Both the position numbers and the translations under genes were made by a program. Below the pieces are notes generated by a model that saw only the letters and a list, made by a program, of their open reading frames with translations, ran no database searches and had not been told where the DNA came from. A DNA stretch of 7,274 nucleotides from an uncultured Clostridia bacterium (GTDB taxonomy: Bacteria; Bacillota; Clostridia; Oscillospirales; Butyricicoccaceae), in NCBI GenBank assembly GCA_947856675.1, contig CANUCM010000115.1, positions 1-7,274 on the forward strand, read 5' to 3'. Shown here in pieces: positions 1 to 7,274 of the stretch. The stretch's first letter is position 1. Each line of letters opens with the position of its first letter.

Positions 1-531
1 GTTTTGTGGCAGTGGTGGATTTTCCGGCTGACGCGCGAGGGCATTTTCAACGCCATGTACATGGTGTCGCGCATTGCCATGCTGATTTTGTGTACGGCGC
101 TTTTGACCTACACCACCTCGCCCATTGCGCTGACCGACGCGCTGGAGCATCTGCTGTCGCCGCTTAAAAAAGTGCGCGTGCCGGTGCACGAGTTTACCAT
201 GATGATGACCATTGCGCTGCGCTTTATTCCGACGCTCATCGAGGAAACCGACAAAATCATGTCGGCGCAGAAAGCGCGCGGCGCGGATTTTGAAAGCGGA
301 AACATTGTGAACCGCGCACGGGCGCTGGTGCCCGTGCTGGTGCCGCTGTTTGTGTCGGCCTTCCGCAGGGCCGACGAGCTGGCCACGGCGATGGAATGCC
401 GCCTGTACCACGGCGGCGAAGGGCGCACGCGCCTGCACGAGCTTCGCTTTACGGGCCTGGACGCCGCCGGCGCGGCGGTGACGTGCCTGTGCGTCGCGCT
501 GGTGTTTGCGCTCAGCGCGCTGTGGGCGTAG
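1..531 (+). CDS. ecfT: Energy-coupling factor transporter transmembrane subunit EcfT (3' part, start outside window)
   Basis: This is the membrane T subunit of an ECF-type importer. It couples the paired EcfA/EcfA' ATPases to exchangeable substrate-binding S components for vitamins or metals. The reading frame is open from base 1, and only about 176 residues are present against a usual 260-270, so roughly 90 N-terminal residues lie upstream; the TTG at position 4 is not credible as the start. Visible are hydrophobic segments (bases about 64-123, 190-245, 325-360 and a C-terminal helix at 460-528) and the two cytoplasmic coupling motifs that contact the ATPases: Ala-Arg-Gly at bases 274-282 within SAQKARGADF, and a second, diverged Glu-Cys-Arg at 394-402 within AMECRLYHGG. 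The second motif is usually written A-R-G, so its first and third positions differ here. The gene ends 17 bp before truA, matching the common ecfA-ecfA'-ecfT-truA order. Family assignment is firm; the substrate cannot be told because S components are encoded elsewhere. Confidence 0.9.
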   Translation, partial: VLWQWWIFRLTREGIFNAMYMVSRIAMLILCTALLTYTTSPIALTDALEHLLSPLKKVRVPVHEFTMMMTIALRFIPTLIEETDKIMSAQKARGADFESGNIVNRARALVPVLVPLFVSAFRRADELATAMECRLYHGGEGRTRLHELRFTGLDAAGAAVTCLCVALVFALSALWA

Positions 532-548
532 AATAAGGGGCGGCGGAT

Positions 549-1316
549 ATGGAAAAAATCGCATTGCGGCTTTCGTACCTGGGCACGGCGTATCACGGCT
601 GGCAGCGGCAGAAAAACGCGCTGTGCGTGCAGCAGGTGCTGGAGGATGCGCTGGAGGATCTGACCGGGTGCAAAACGGTGCTTTCGGGCTGCGGGCGCAC
701 CGACGCGGGCGTGCACGCGCGCACTTATGTGGCGAGCGGCCGCCTTGAAACGGGCATACCGCCCGCGCGTCTGCCGGCGGCGCTCAACGCGCGCCTGCCG
801 CGCGACATTGTGGTGCACGCGGCCCTTGCCGTGCCGCAGGATTTTGACGCGCGCTTTTCGTGCCGGCGCAAGGAATATACCTATCTCATTCACAACAGCC
901 GCACCCGCGACCCCTTTCTTGCAGACAGGGCGTGGTTTTATCCGCAGCCGCTGGATGTGCAGGCCATGGCACAGGCGGCGCGCGCCTTTGTGGGGCGGCA
1001 GGATTTCGCCGCGGTCCGAAGCGAGGGCACACCGGTAAAAAGCACGGTGCGCGAGGTTTTTTACTGCACGGCCGAACGCCGGGAGGGCGGGATTGTGGCC
1101 GTGCGCGTGTGCGCTGACGGTTTTTTGTACAATATGGTGCGTGCCATTACGGGCACGCTGGTGTACTGCGGCATCGGGAAGATCGACCCCCGGGACGTGC
1201 AGGGCATTTTGCGCAGCGGCAGGCGCGAAAGCGCAGGGCCCACCGCGCCGCCCGACGGGCTGTATATGACGGCGCTGTGGTACGGCATGGAGGAGCTCGA
1301 TGACATCCAAAGGTAA
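549..1316 (+). CDS. truA: tRNA pseudouridine(38-40) synthase TruA
   Basis: TruA converts uridines 38, 39 and 40 in the anticodon arm of many tRNAs to pseudouridine in the cytosol. The 255-residue length is typical. The catalytic motif GCGRTDAGVHA is intact, with the nucleophilic aspartate at residue 52. The N-terminal strand and loop (LSYLGTAYHGWQRQ, residues 8-21), the RRKEYTYLI segment (106-114, containing the conserved active-site tyrosine Tyr110), the GFLYNMVR motif (191-198) and the C-terminal APPDGLYM motif (233-240) are all in family order. The ATG at 549 is preceded by AAGGGG at 535-540 with 8 bases between, which supports this start. The gene follows ecfT by 17 bp, and its last 17 bases overlap the next gene, so it is very probably cotranscribed and partly translationally coupled with it. 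No sign of damage. Confidence 0.97.
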   Translation: MEKIALRLSYLGTAYHGWQRQKNALCVQQVLEDALEDLTGCKTVLSGCGRTDAGVHARTYVASGRLETGIPPARLPAALNARLPRDIVVHAALAVPQDFDARFSCRRKEYTYLIHNSRTRDPFLADRAWFYPQPLDVQAMAQAARAFVGRQDFAAVRSEGTPVKSTVREVFYCTAERREGGIVAVRVCADGFLYNMVRAITGTLVYCGIGKIDPRDVQGILRSGRRESAGPTAPPDGLYMTALWYGMEELDDIQR

Positions 1317-2493
1317 AAGCAACATTACAAAGTTCCGGCAGGACAAGCGTCTGGCCGTTGTGGGCGCGCTGCGCTCGCTTGCGCTTTTGGGGCTTTTGGC
1401 CACGACGGTATTCTGTATTTTTGTCTACCGCGAGGATTTCAGCCTGCAGAACATCGGGCGCATTGTGTCCTACCTCAAGGCGGCGGGGCGCAGCGGCGAG
1501 TTTCAAAGCTACAGCTTTGAAAGCGGGCTGGACAGCGTGTATGTGCCGTTTGAGGCCGGCCTGGCCGTTGTGAGCGGCAACATGTACCGTTATGTCACGG
1601 CGCTGCCGGAGGGAGATTTTTCGGTGCAGTTTTCGGCTTCCCGCCCGGCGATCAGCGCGGGGGAACGGCAGGTGCTGCTGTACGATCGCGGCGGCAAGAG
1701 CCTGGCGCTGGTCAACGGCTACGCGCAGCTGTGGTCGCAGACGCTGGAGTCGCCCATTATTTCGGCCGAAATCAACGAGCAGGGCGAGTTCTGCGTGGTC
1801 ACCGACGAAAACGGCTACCGCTCGGCTGTGACCATGTACAGCGCGCGCGGCAAGGAGCTGTATAAGTGGTACACCTCAGAGTACTTTGTCATGCTGGCCT
1901 CGCCCGCGCCGGACGGAAAGCATTTTTCCGCGCTGTGCCTGCGTGAAAGCGAGGGGAAAACCGTCTTTACGCTGCGCGGCTACTCGGTTTCGCAGGAGGA
2001 ACCGGTGTTTTCCGTGGAGCTTTCGGTGCAGGAAGTGTATTCGGTGCGCCACAACGCCGGCGGGGATACCGTACTAATTTGTGACGACGGCGTTTATATT
2101 TATGATGACAAGGGGCACGAGCTGGCCTGCAGCGGGTACGAGCGCGGCACGCTGCGGAGCTTTTCCCACCATCAGGGGCAAATGCCCTGCCTTGCGCTGC
2201 AGTCGAGCGGCGCGGGAGAAGGCGTGACGCTGCGCGCGCTGGACGAAGACGGCGGCGTGGTGTTTGAAAAGACCTACGAGGGCTCGCTGCGCGCTCTCGA
2301 CGGGCAGAGCGGACAGCTGGCGCTTTTGCTGCAGTCAAAGCTGGTGACCGTCGACTGCACCGGTGCGGAGCCTGCGGAAAGCGAATGGGAGGCGCAGGGC
2401 GCGCGCGACGTCGTCACAAGGCGCGACGGAAGGCACATCCTCATTTATGCGGATCGCGCCGAACTGGTTGACGGAGAGGAGGAAGCATCGTGA
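1300..2493 (+). CDS. DUF5711-like single-pass membrane protein with beta-propeller-like outer domain
   Basis: The 397-residue protein has no assigned function. It has a short basic cytoplasmic N-terminus (residues 1-18), one hydrophobic segment at about 19-43 (ending LATTVFCIFVY), and a long, mainly beta-type remainder. That part repeats a loose pattern of hydrophobic strands ending in turn residues, such as VLLYDRGGKSLAL (about 125-137), an MYSARGKELYKW stretch (near 180) and a YIYDDKGHEL stretch in the C-terminal half. This looks like a WD40/PQQ-type propeller anchored outside the membrane with N-in topology. The architecture, and the FSLQNIGRIVSYLK segment just after the membrane helix, fit my memory of the DUF5711 family of Clostridia; I could not verify this. 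The start ATG sits inside truA (17-bp overlap) with AGGAG about five bases upstream at 1291-1295. It ends in a 4-bp overlap with the cvpA-like gene, so the two membrane proteins are probably made together. Confidence 0.8.
   Translation: MTSKGKSNITKFRQDKRLAVVGALRSLALLGLLATTVFCIFVYREDFSLQNIGRIVSYLKAAGRSGEFQSYSFESGLDSVYVPFEAGLAVVSGNMYRYVTALPEGDFSVQFSASRPAISAGERQVLLYDRGGKSLALVNGYAQLWSQTLESPIISAEINEQGEFCVVTDENGYRSAVTMYSARGKELYKWYTSEYFVMLASPAPDGKHFSALCLRESEGKTVFTLRGYSVSQEEPVFSVELSVQEVYSVRHNAGGDTVLICDDGVYIYDDKGHELACSGYERGTLRSFSHHQGQMPCLALQSSGAGEGVTLRALDEDGGVVFEKTYEGSLRALDGQSGQLALLLQSKLVTVDCTGAEPAESEWEAQGARDVVTRRDGRHILIYADRAELVDGEEEAS
2477..2482 (+). promoter_or_regulatory. Ribosome binding site fixing a GTG start
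   Basis: A perfect AGGAGG lies 7 bases before the GTG at 2490, whereas the next in-frame ATG (2502) is 19 bases away. This spacing decides for the GTG start, which overlaps the previous gene's TGA as GTGA. The site lies wholly within the upstream coding sequence, which favours coupled translation. Confidence 0.8.
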
Positions 2494-3179
2494 ATGCATC
2501 CATGGCAATAGATTTCGGGCTGATCGTCGTGTTTGTCGCCTGCGTATGGCTGGCGGCGCGGCGCGGTATTTTCAACGCCGTGTCCGGCATCGCGGGCAGC
2601 GTGGCGGGCCTTGTGGGCGCGCTGCTGCTGACGCCGCGGCTTGAGGGGCTGACGGCGGGGCTGCTGCGCCCCTTTGTCGGCGGCATGGTAAAGCGCGCGG
2701 CGCAGTCTGCGGGGCTTGAGGGGATTTTGTCCTCGTCGGTTGCCGAGGATACGCTGGAGGGCTTTTCGCAGCTTCTGGACGCGCTGGGCGTGCCGTCCGG
2801 GGCGCAGTCCGCGGCAGTGTCCGGGGCGCAGTCGGCCGGGCAGAGCCTGTCTGACGCCGCGGCGCAGGCGCTGAGCGCGCAGCTGGCGCCCGTTGTCACG
2901 TTTGTCGCGCTGTTTCTGATTCTCCAGCTGGCCGTGCGCATTGTCTGTTCGCTGCTCAGCCTGAACATTCCGCTTTTGCGCTCGGTCAACCGCCTGGGCG
3001 GCGCGCTGTTGGGCGCGGCGGCCGGCGCTGTAATGGTGTCCGTGCTGTGCTGGGGCATCATGCGCTACGCGCCCATGGAACGCACGGGACTTTTGAACCG
3101 CCCGGCGCTGCTTGAAAGCCGCGTGGGCGGCGCTGTGTGCAGCTTTTTTCACTTTGACGGGCAGGAGCCCTCAGAGTAG
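2490..3179 (+). CDS. CvpA-family integral membrane protein
   Basis: The 229-residue protein matches the CvpA (colicin V production) family, whose members are small inner-membrane proteins with no settled biochemical function. It has about four hydrophobic segments: residues 8-22, 27-47, 133-157 and 167-190. The N-terminus, a helix followed by a small-residue-rich segment (RRGIFNAVSGIAG, 24-36), and the NRLGGALLGAAAGAVM stretch (167-182), with its glycine/alanine helix packing, are characteristic of the family. Between the second and third helices is a soluble loop of about 85 residues, longer than I would expect for a minimal CvpA, holding an alanine/serine/glutamine-rich stretch with a short internal duplication (SGAQSA twice, residues 103-116). 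The GTG start is supported by a well-placed AGGAGG. Gene order suggests joint expression with the preceding membrane protein. The family is fairly sure; the role in the cell is unknown. Confidence 0.85.
   Translation: MNASMAIDFGLIVVFVACVWLAARRGIFNAVSGIAGSVAGLVGALLLTPRLEGLTAGLLRPFVGGMVKRAAQSAGLEGILSSSVAEDTLEGFSQLLDALGVPSGAQSAAVSGAQSAGQSLSDAAAQALSAQLAPVVTFVALFLILQLAVRIVCSLLSLNIPLLRSVNRLGGALLGAAAGAVMVSVLCWGIMRYAPMERTGLLNRPALLESRVGGAVCSFFHFDGQEPSE
2795..2833 (+). repeat. Short in-frame direct repeat within the cvpA-like gene
   Basis: The 15-base word GTCCGGGGCGCAGTC occurs at 2795-2809 and again at 2819-2833, an offset of 24 bases or exactly 8 codons. It encodes SGAQSA twice in the loop between the second and third membrane segments. 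Being in frame, it looks like a small tandem duplication in a tolerant, low-complexity loop. Confidence 0.75.
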
Positions 3180-3182
3180 CAT
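3154..3182 (+). promoter_or_regulatory. Possible sigma-A-type promoter for the Clp ATPase gene
   Basis: TTGACG (3154-3159) and TAGCAT (3177-3182) are separated by 17 bases, matching the -35 consensus at 5 of 6 and the -10 consensus at 4 of 6 positions. The site spans the 3' end of the cvpA-like gene. A transcript would start near 3188-3190, within or at the edge of the AAAGGAG ribosome binding site (3186-3192), which argues against it or would give an almost leaderless message. This may well be a chance match. Confidence 0.22.
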
Positions 3183-3203
3183 CGCAAAGGAGATATTGAC
3201 CCT

Positions 3204-5558
<2,355 letters not shown>

Positions 5559-5565
5559 AACCGAA

Positions 5566-5606
5566 AAAAGGCCCCGGCTTTCCCATTGGGAGAGCCGGGG
5601 CTTTTT
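5566..5606. terminator. Strong, apparently bidirectional intrinsic terminator between converging genes
   Basis: A 14-bp inverted repeat (5571-5584 pairing with 5588-5601, one G-T wobble) closes a three-base ATT loop and is followed by five T (5602-5606). The left arm is preceded by six A (5564-5569), which become a T tract on the other strand. The hairpin begins 12 bases after the clp stop codon and ends 12 bases before the stop codon of the converging amidohydrolase gene, so it can serve both transcripts. Confidence 0.93.
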
Positions 5607-5618
5607 GTGAGGCGCTTG

Positions 5619-6989
5619 TTATACGTTTTGGAAGTCGACGGTGGCGTTGCCGTGTTCGTCGTACACCACGGCGTCCTTGTCGAGCATAATTTTGTCGATG
5701 GTTTCGAAGAAGGCTTCCTTGGAGGGGTAGAGCGGCTTGTAGCCGTCGATGATTTCCCGCGCGGCCGCGCCGTTTTCGCACAGCAGCGCTTCGGCGACAA
5801 ACAGCTGTGCTTTGGCGGAATTGACGCACAGGCGCTCGGGATCGGCGACATGATAGTCGATGCCGTGTCCGGTGCCGGTGGTGCCGGCGGCGTTAAACTG
5901 CACGCCGGGCATGATGCATGTCAGGTCGCCGAAATCGGACGAGCCGGTGCTCCAGGCGTTGTAATCAAAGCGCACGCGATCGGCGCCGACGAGATCGGCA
6001 CAGCAGCGTTCAACGAGCTGCATAAAGGTCTTGTCGTGCACTTCGGGCGAATAGCCGGGGCGGTCGCACAGCTCGACACCGGCGCCGATGGCCAGCGCGG
6101 CGCCGGTCAGCGCACGGTTGATGCGGCGGTTGGCGGCCATCATGGCGTCGAGCGTGCGGGCGCGCACATAGCTTTCGATTTTCATTTCGTCGGGGATGAT
6201 GTTGACGGCGCAGTTGACGCCCATCATGATGGGGTGGAAGCGGATGCAGTCGCTGTCGCGGAAGGTTTCACGCAGGTCGTTGCAGGCCTGCAGGCCGAGC
6301 ATGGCGGCGTACTGGGCATTGATGCCGGCGTGGGGCGCGCCGCCCGCGTGCGAGGATTTGCCCTTAAAGCGGATGGTCTTGGCCATGCAGCCGTTGTTGC
6401 CCATGCCGCAGGAGAGGTCGAAGGGTTCGCCGGGGCCGGCCGAGGTGCCGTGCACCATCAGCGAAAGGTCGACGCCGTCAAAGTAGCCGCGGTAGAGGAA
6501 CTCCACTTTGCCGCCCATATAATGGATGACGCCGTCGCGGCGCAGCTGCTCGCGGAAAGCGAGCTGAATCATTTCCTCGGCGGGCACCATCATCAGGCGG
6601 ATGCGGCCGCACAGGCCGTCGGTGACGCCCGGTTCCCGCAGCGCGGCGGCAATGCCGAGCAGGGCGGCGCCCTGGCCGTGGTGGCCGCAGCAGTGCGTCA
6701 TGCCGTTGACCGATTCGGGGTGGTTTGCGATGTCCAGCGCGTCGAGCTCGCCCATGATGCACAGCGTCGGGCCGGGACGGCCGGTGTCAAGGTCGGTGTA
6801 AAAGCCGGGGATGTCGCCGGGCTCGGTCAGGCTGTAGCCCAGGGTTTCAAAGGCTTTTTTCAGGTAGTTGTGGGCTTCCCATTCGGTGTACCCGGTCTGG
6901 GGATGCGCCCACAGCCAGCGTTCGGCGTCGAGGATCAGAGCGCGGCTGCGGTCCACGGCTGCGGCGATGAGTTTTTGTTTGTCGGTCAT
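5619..6989 (-). CDS. M20-family metallopeptidase/amidohydrolase (AbgB-like)
   Basis: A cytosolic metal-dependent hydrolase of 456 residues with no signal peptide. The family cleaves amide bonds of N-acyl or aminoacyl substrates. Visible are MGELDAL (79-85), the metal-binding THCCGHHGQGAALLG (98-112; C101 and H103 as likely ligands), the catalytic glutamate pair in VPAEEM (E138/E139), H180 in MVHG, the dimerisation-domain KGKSSHAGGAPHAG (209-222, with H214 in the substrate-binding position) and the C-terminal TTGTGHGIDYHV with ligand H375. The segment STGSSDFGDLTCIMPG (347-362) recalls aminobenzoyl-glutamate hydrolase (AbgB)-like members. In the usual motif CGHDGH, the aspartate and last histidine are His104 and Gln106 here. 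A tail of about 50 residues follows the catalytic core. The start at 6989 is chosen over an upstream in-frame ATG at 7052, which would overlap the upstream gene, because GGGAGGA sits 7 bases before it. The true substrate cannot be read from the sequence. Confidence 0.9.
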   Translation of the reverse strand: MTDKQKLIAAAVDRSRALILDAERWLWAHPQTGYTEWEAHNYLKKAFETLGYSLTEPGDIPGFYTDLDTGRPGPTLCIMGELDALDIANHPESVNGMTHCCGHHGQGAALLGIAAALREPGVTDGLCGRIRLMMVPAEEMIQLAFREQLRRDGVIHYMGGKVEFLYRGYFDGVDLSLMVHGTSAGPGEPFDLSCGMGNNGCMAKTIRFKGKSSHAGGAPHAGINAQYAAMLGLQACNDLRETFRDSDCIRFHPIMMGVNCAVNIIPDEMKIESYVRARTLDAMMAANRRINRALTGAALAIGAGVELCDRPGYSPEVHDKTFMQLVERCCADLVGADRVRFDYNAWSTGSSDFGDLTCIMPGVQFNAAGTTGTGHGIDYHVADPERLCVNSAKAQLFVAEALLCENGAAAREIIDGYKPLYPSKEAFFETIDKIMLDKDAVVYDEHGNATVDFQNV

Positions 6990-6996
6990 ACTGTAT

Positions 6997-7003
6997 TCCT
7001 CCC
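6997..7003 (-). promoter_or_regulatory. Ribosome binding site fixing the amidohydrolase start
   Basis: On the minus strand GGGAGGA (7003 down to 6997) lies 7 bases before the ATG at 6989. It directly abuts the TAA stop (7004-7006) of the upstream gene, so a ribosome finishing that gene would sit on this site. This supports a shared transcript and possible reinitiation. Confidence 0.85.
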
Positions 7004-7274
7004 TTATTCGTCGATAAATCCGGTGAGAATGTTGTAATCGGTCAGATACCACTGGCCCCTGATTTTGACAAGGCGGGTTTCGCCGCGCAGGGTGCGGCTT
7101 CCCGACGGGCCGGACAGCTTCACGTCAAAAGTGACGTCAGAGGCGCTCTCCACGTCCGGGTTTTCCGCGCGGGCTTCGTTGAGGGCGGTGGAATTGGGCT
7201 TTTCCTGCTCGACGAGGCTGACCTGTACGGACACGTCCTCGCCGACCCATTCCTGCGCCTGCATATGGTAGGAA
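7004..7274 (-). CDS. C-terminal part of an uncharacterised protein, possibly an exported NTF2-like domain (5' end outside window)
   Basis: The minus-strand frame is open to the window edge and gives 89 residues ending in TDYNILTGFIDE. An internal ATG at 7264 has no ribosome binding site before it, so the gene very likely starts beyond the window. The visible part alternates beta-type strands (VSVQVSLVEQ, SDVTFDVKLSG) with polar turns and ends in the pattern ETRLVKIRGQWYLTDYNI. A strand followed by GQWYL is common at the end of NTF2-like (DUF4878-type) domains of small lipoproteins in Firmicutes. The signal peptide or lipobox that would confirm export is not in view. Its stop lies 14 bp from the amidohydrolase start, so the two are probably cotranscribed. 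Coding is fairly sure; the domain name is a resemblance only. Confidence 0.65.
   Translation of the reverse strand, partial: SYHMQAQEWVGEDVSVQVSLVEQEKPNSTALNEARAENPDVESASDVTFDVKLSGPSGSRTLRGETRLVKIRGQWYLTDYNILTGFIDE

Noticed and set aside
108..1403. A 431-codon open frame on the - strand across ecfT, truA and the next gene
   Set aside because: The product is Arg/Ala/His-rich without recognisable domains and spans three genes with firm or good evidence on the other strand; it is a composition artefact.
3180..3203. Possible heat-shock operator (CtsR or CIRCE) before the Clp ATPase
   Set aside because: The 24-base gap contains only the ribosome binding site and no direct or inverted repeat resembling either operator.
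5586..7037. A 483-codon open frame on the + strand, antisense to nearly all of the amidohydrolase gene
   Set aside because: It starts inside the terminator hairpin, has no ribosome binding site, and its product is a low-complexity Ala/Gly/Val/His mix. The opposite strand has a clear M20 protein. Long antisense frames are expected in GC-rich coding DNA.
6990..7052. Upstream in-frame ATG at 7052 extending the amidohydrolase by 21 residues
   Set aside because: The extension overlaps the upstream gene's 3' end, is Arg/His-rich unlike the family N-terminus, and lacks the strong ribosome binding site seen before the ATG at 6989.

Overview
The window is a compact, GC-rich (roughly 60% by eye) bacterial chromosome segment with strong AGGAGG-type ribosome binding sites, overlapping genes and almost no intergenic DNA. 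The gene set is an ECF-transporter T subunit followed by truA, a DUF5711-like membrane protein, a CvpA-family protein and a zinc-finger (ClpE-type) Clp ATPase. This points to a high-GC member of the Clostridia (Bacillota), perhaps Oscillospiraceae or a relative. The taxonomic call is inferred from gene content, not from a marker gene.

Layout. Positions 1-5558 (+ strand) hold five genes read in one direction: the 3' part of ecfT (its start lies before the window), truA, a single-pass membrane protein with a beta-propeller-like outer domain, a CvpA-family integral membrane protein, and a ClpE-like AAA+ unfoldase. Spacings are 17 bp, a 17-bp overlap, a 4-bp overlap and 24 bp, so they are probably one transcription unit. 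A weak sigma-A-like promoter candidate inside the cvpA 3' end could give clpE some separate expression. A strong hairpin with a T tract at 5571-5606 ends the unit.

On the - strand, converging on the same terminator, are the 3' end of a gene for a small-domain protein that may be exported and NTF2-like (7004-7274, 5' end outside the window), then a cytosolic M20-family amidohydrolase/peptidase (5619-6989). The ribosome binding site of the amidohydrolase starts immediately after the stop codon of the upstream gene, so these two form a second operon.

How the genes fit together: EcfT is the membrane coupling subunit for vitamin/metal-type ECF uptake, and TruA modifies tRNA anticodon arms; ecfA-ecfT-truA adjacency is a familiar Firmicutes housekeeping arrangement. 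The two membrane proteins have no known biochemical role. The ClpE-like ATPase would unfold damaged proteins for ClpP. No mobile element, CRISPR array, tRNA, rRNA or defence system is visible. The segment looks like ordinary chromosomal DNA with a few poorly characterised genes, not an undescribed system.
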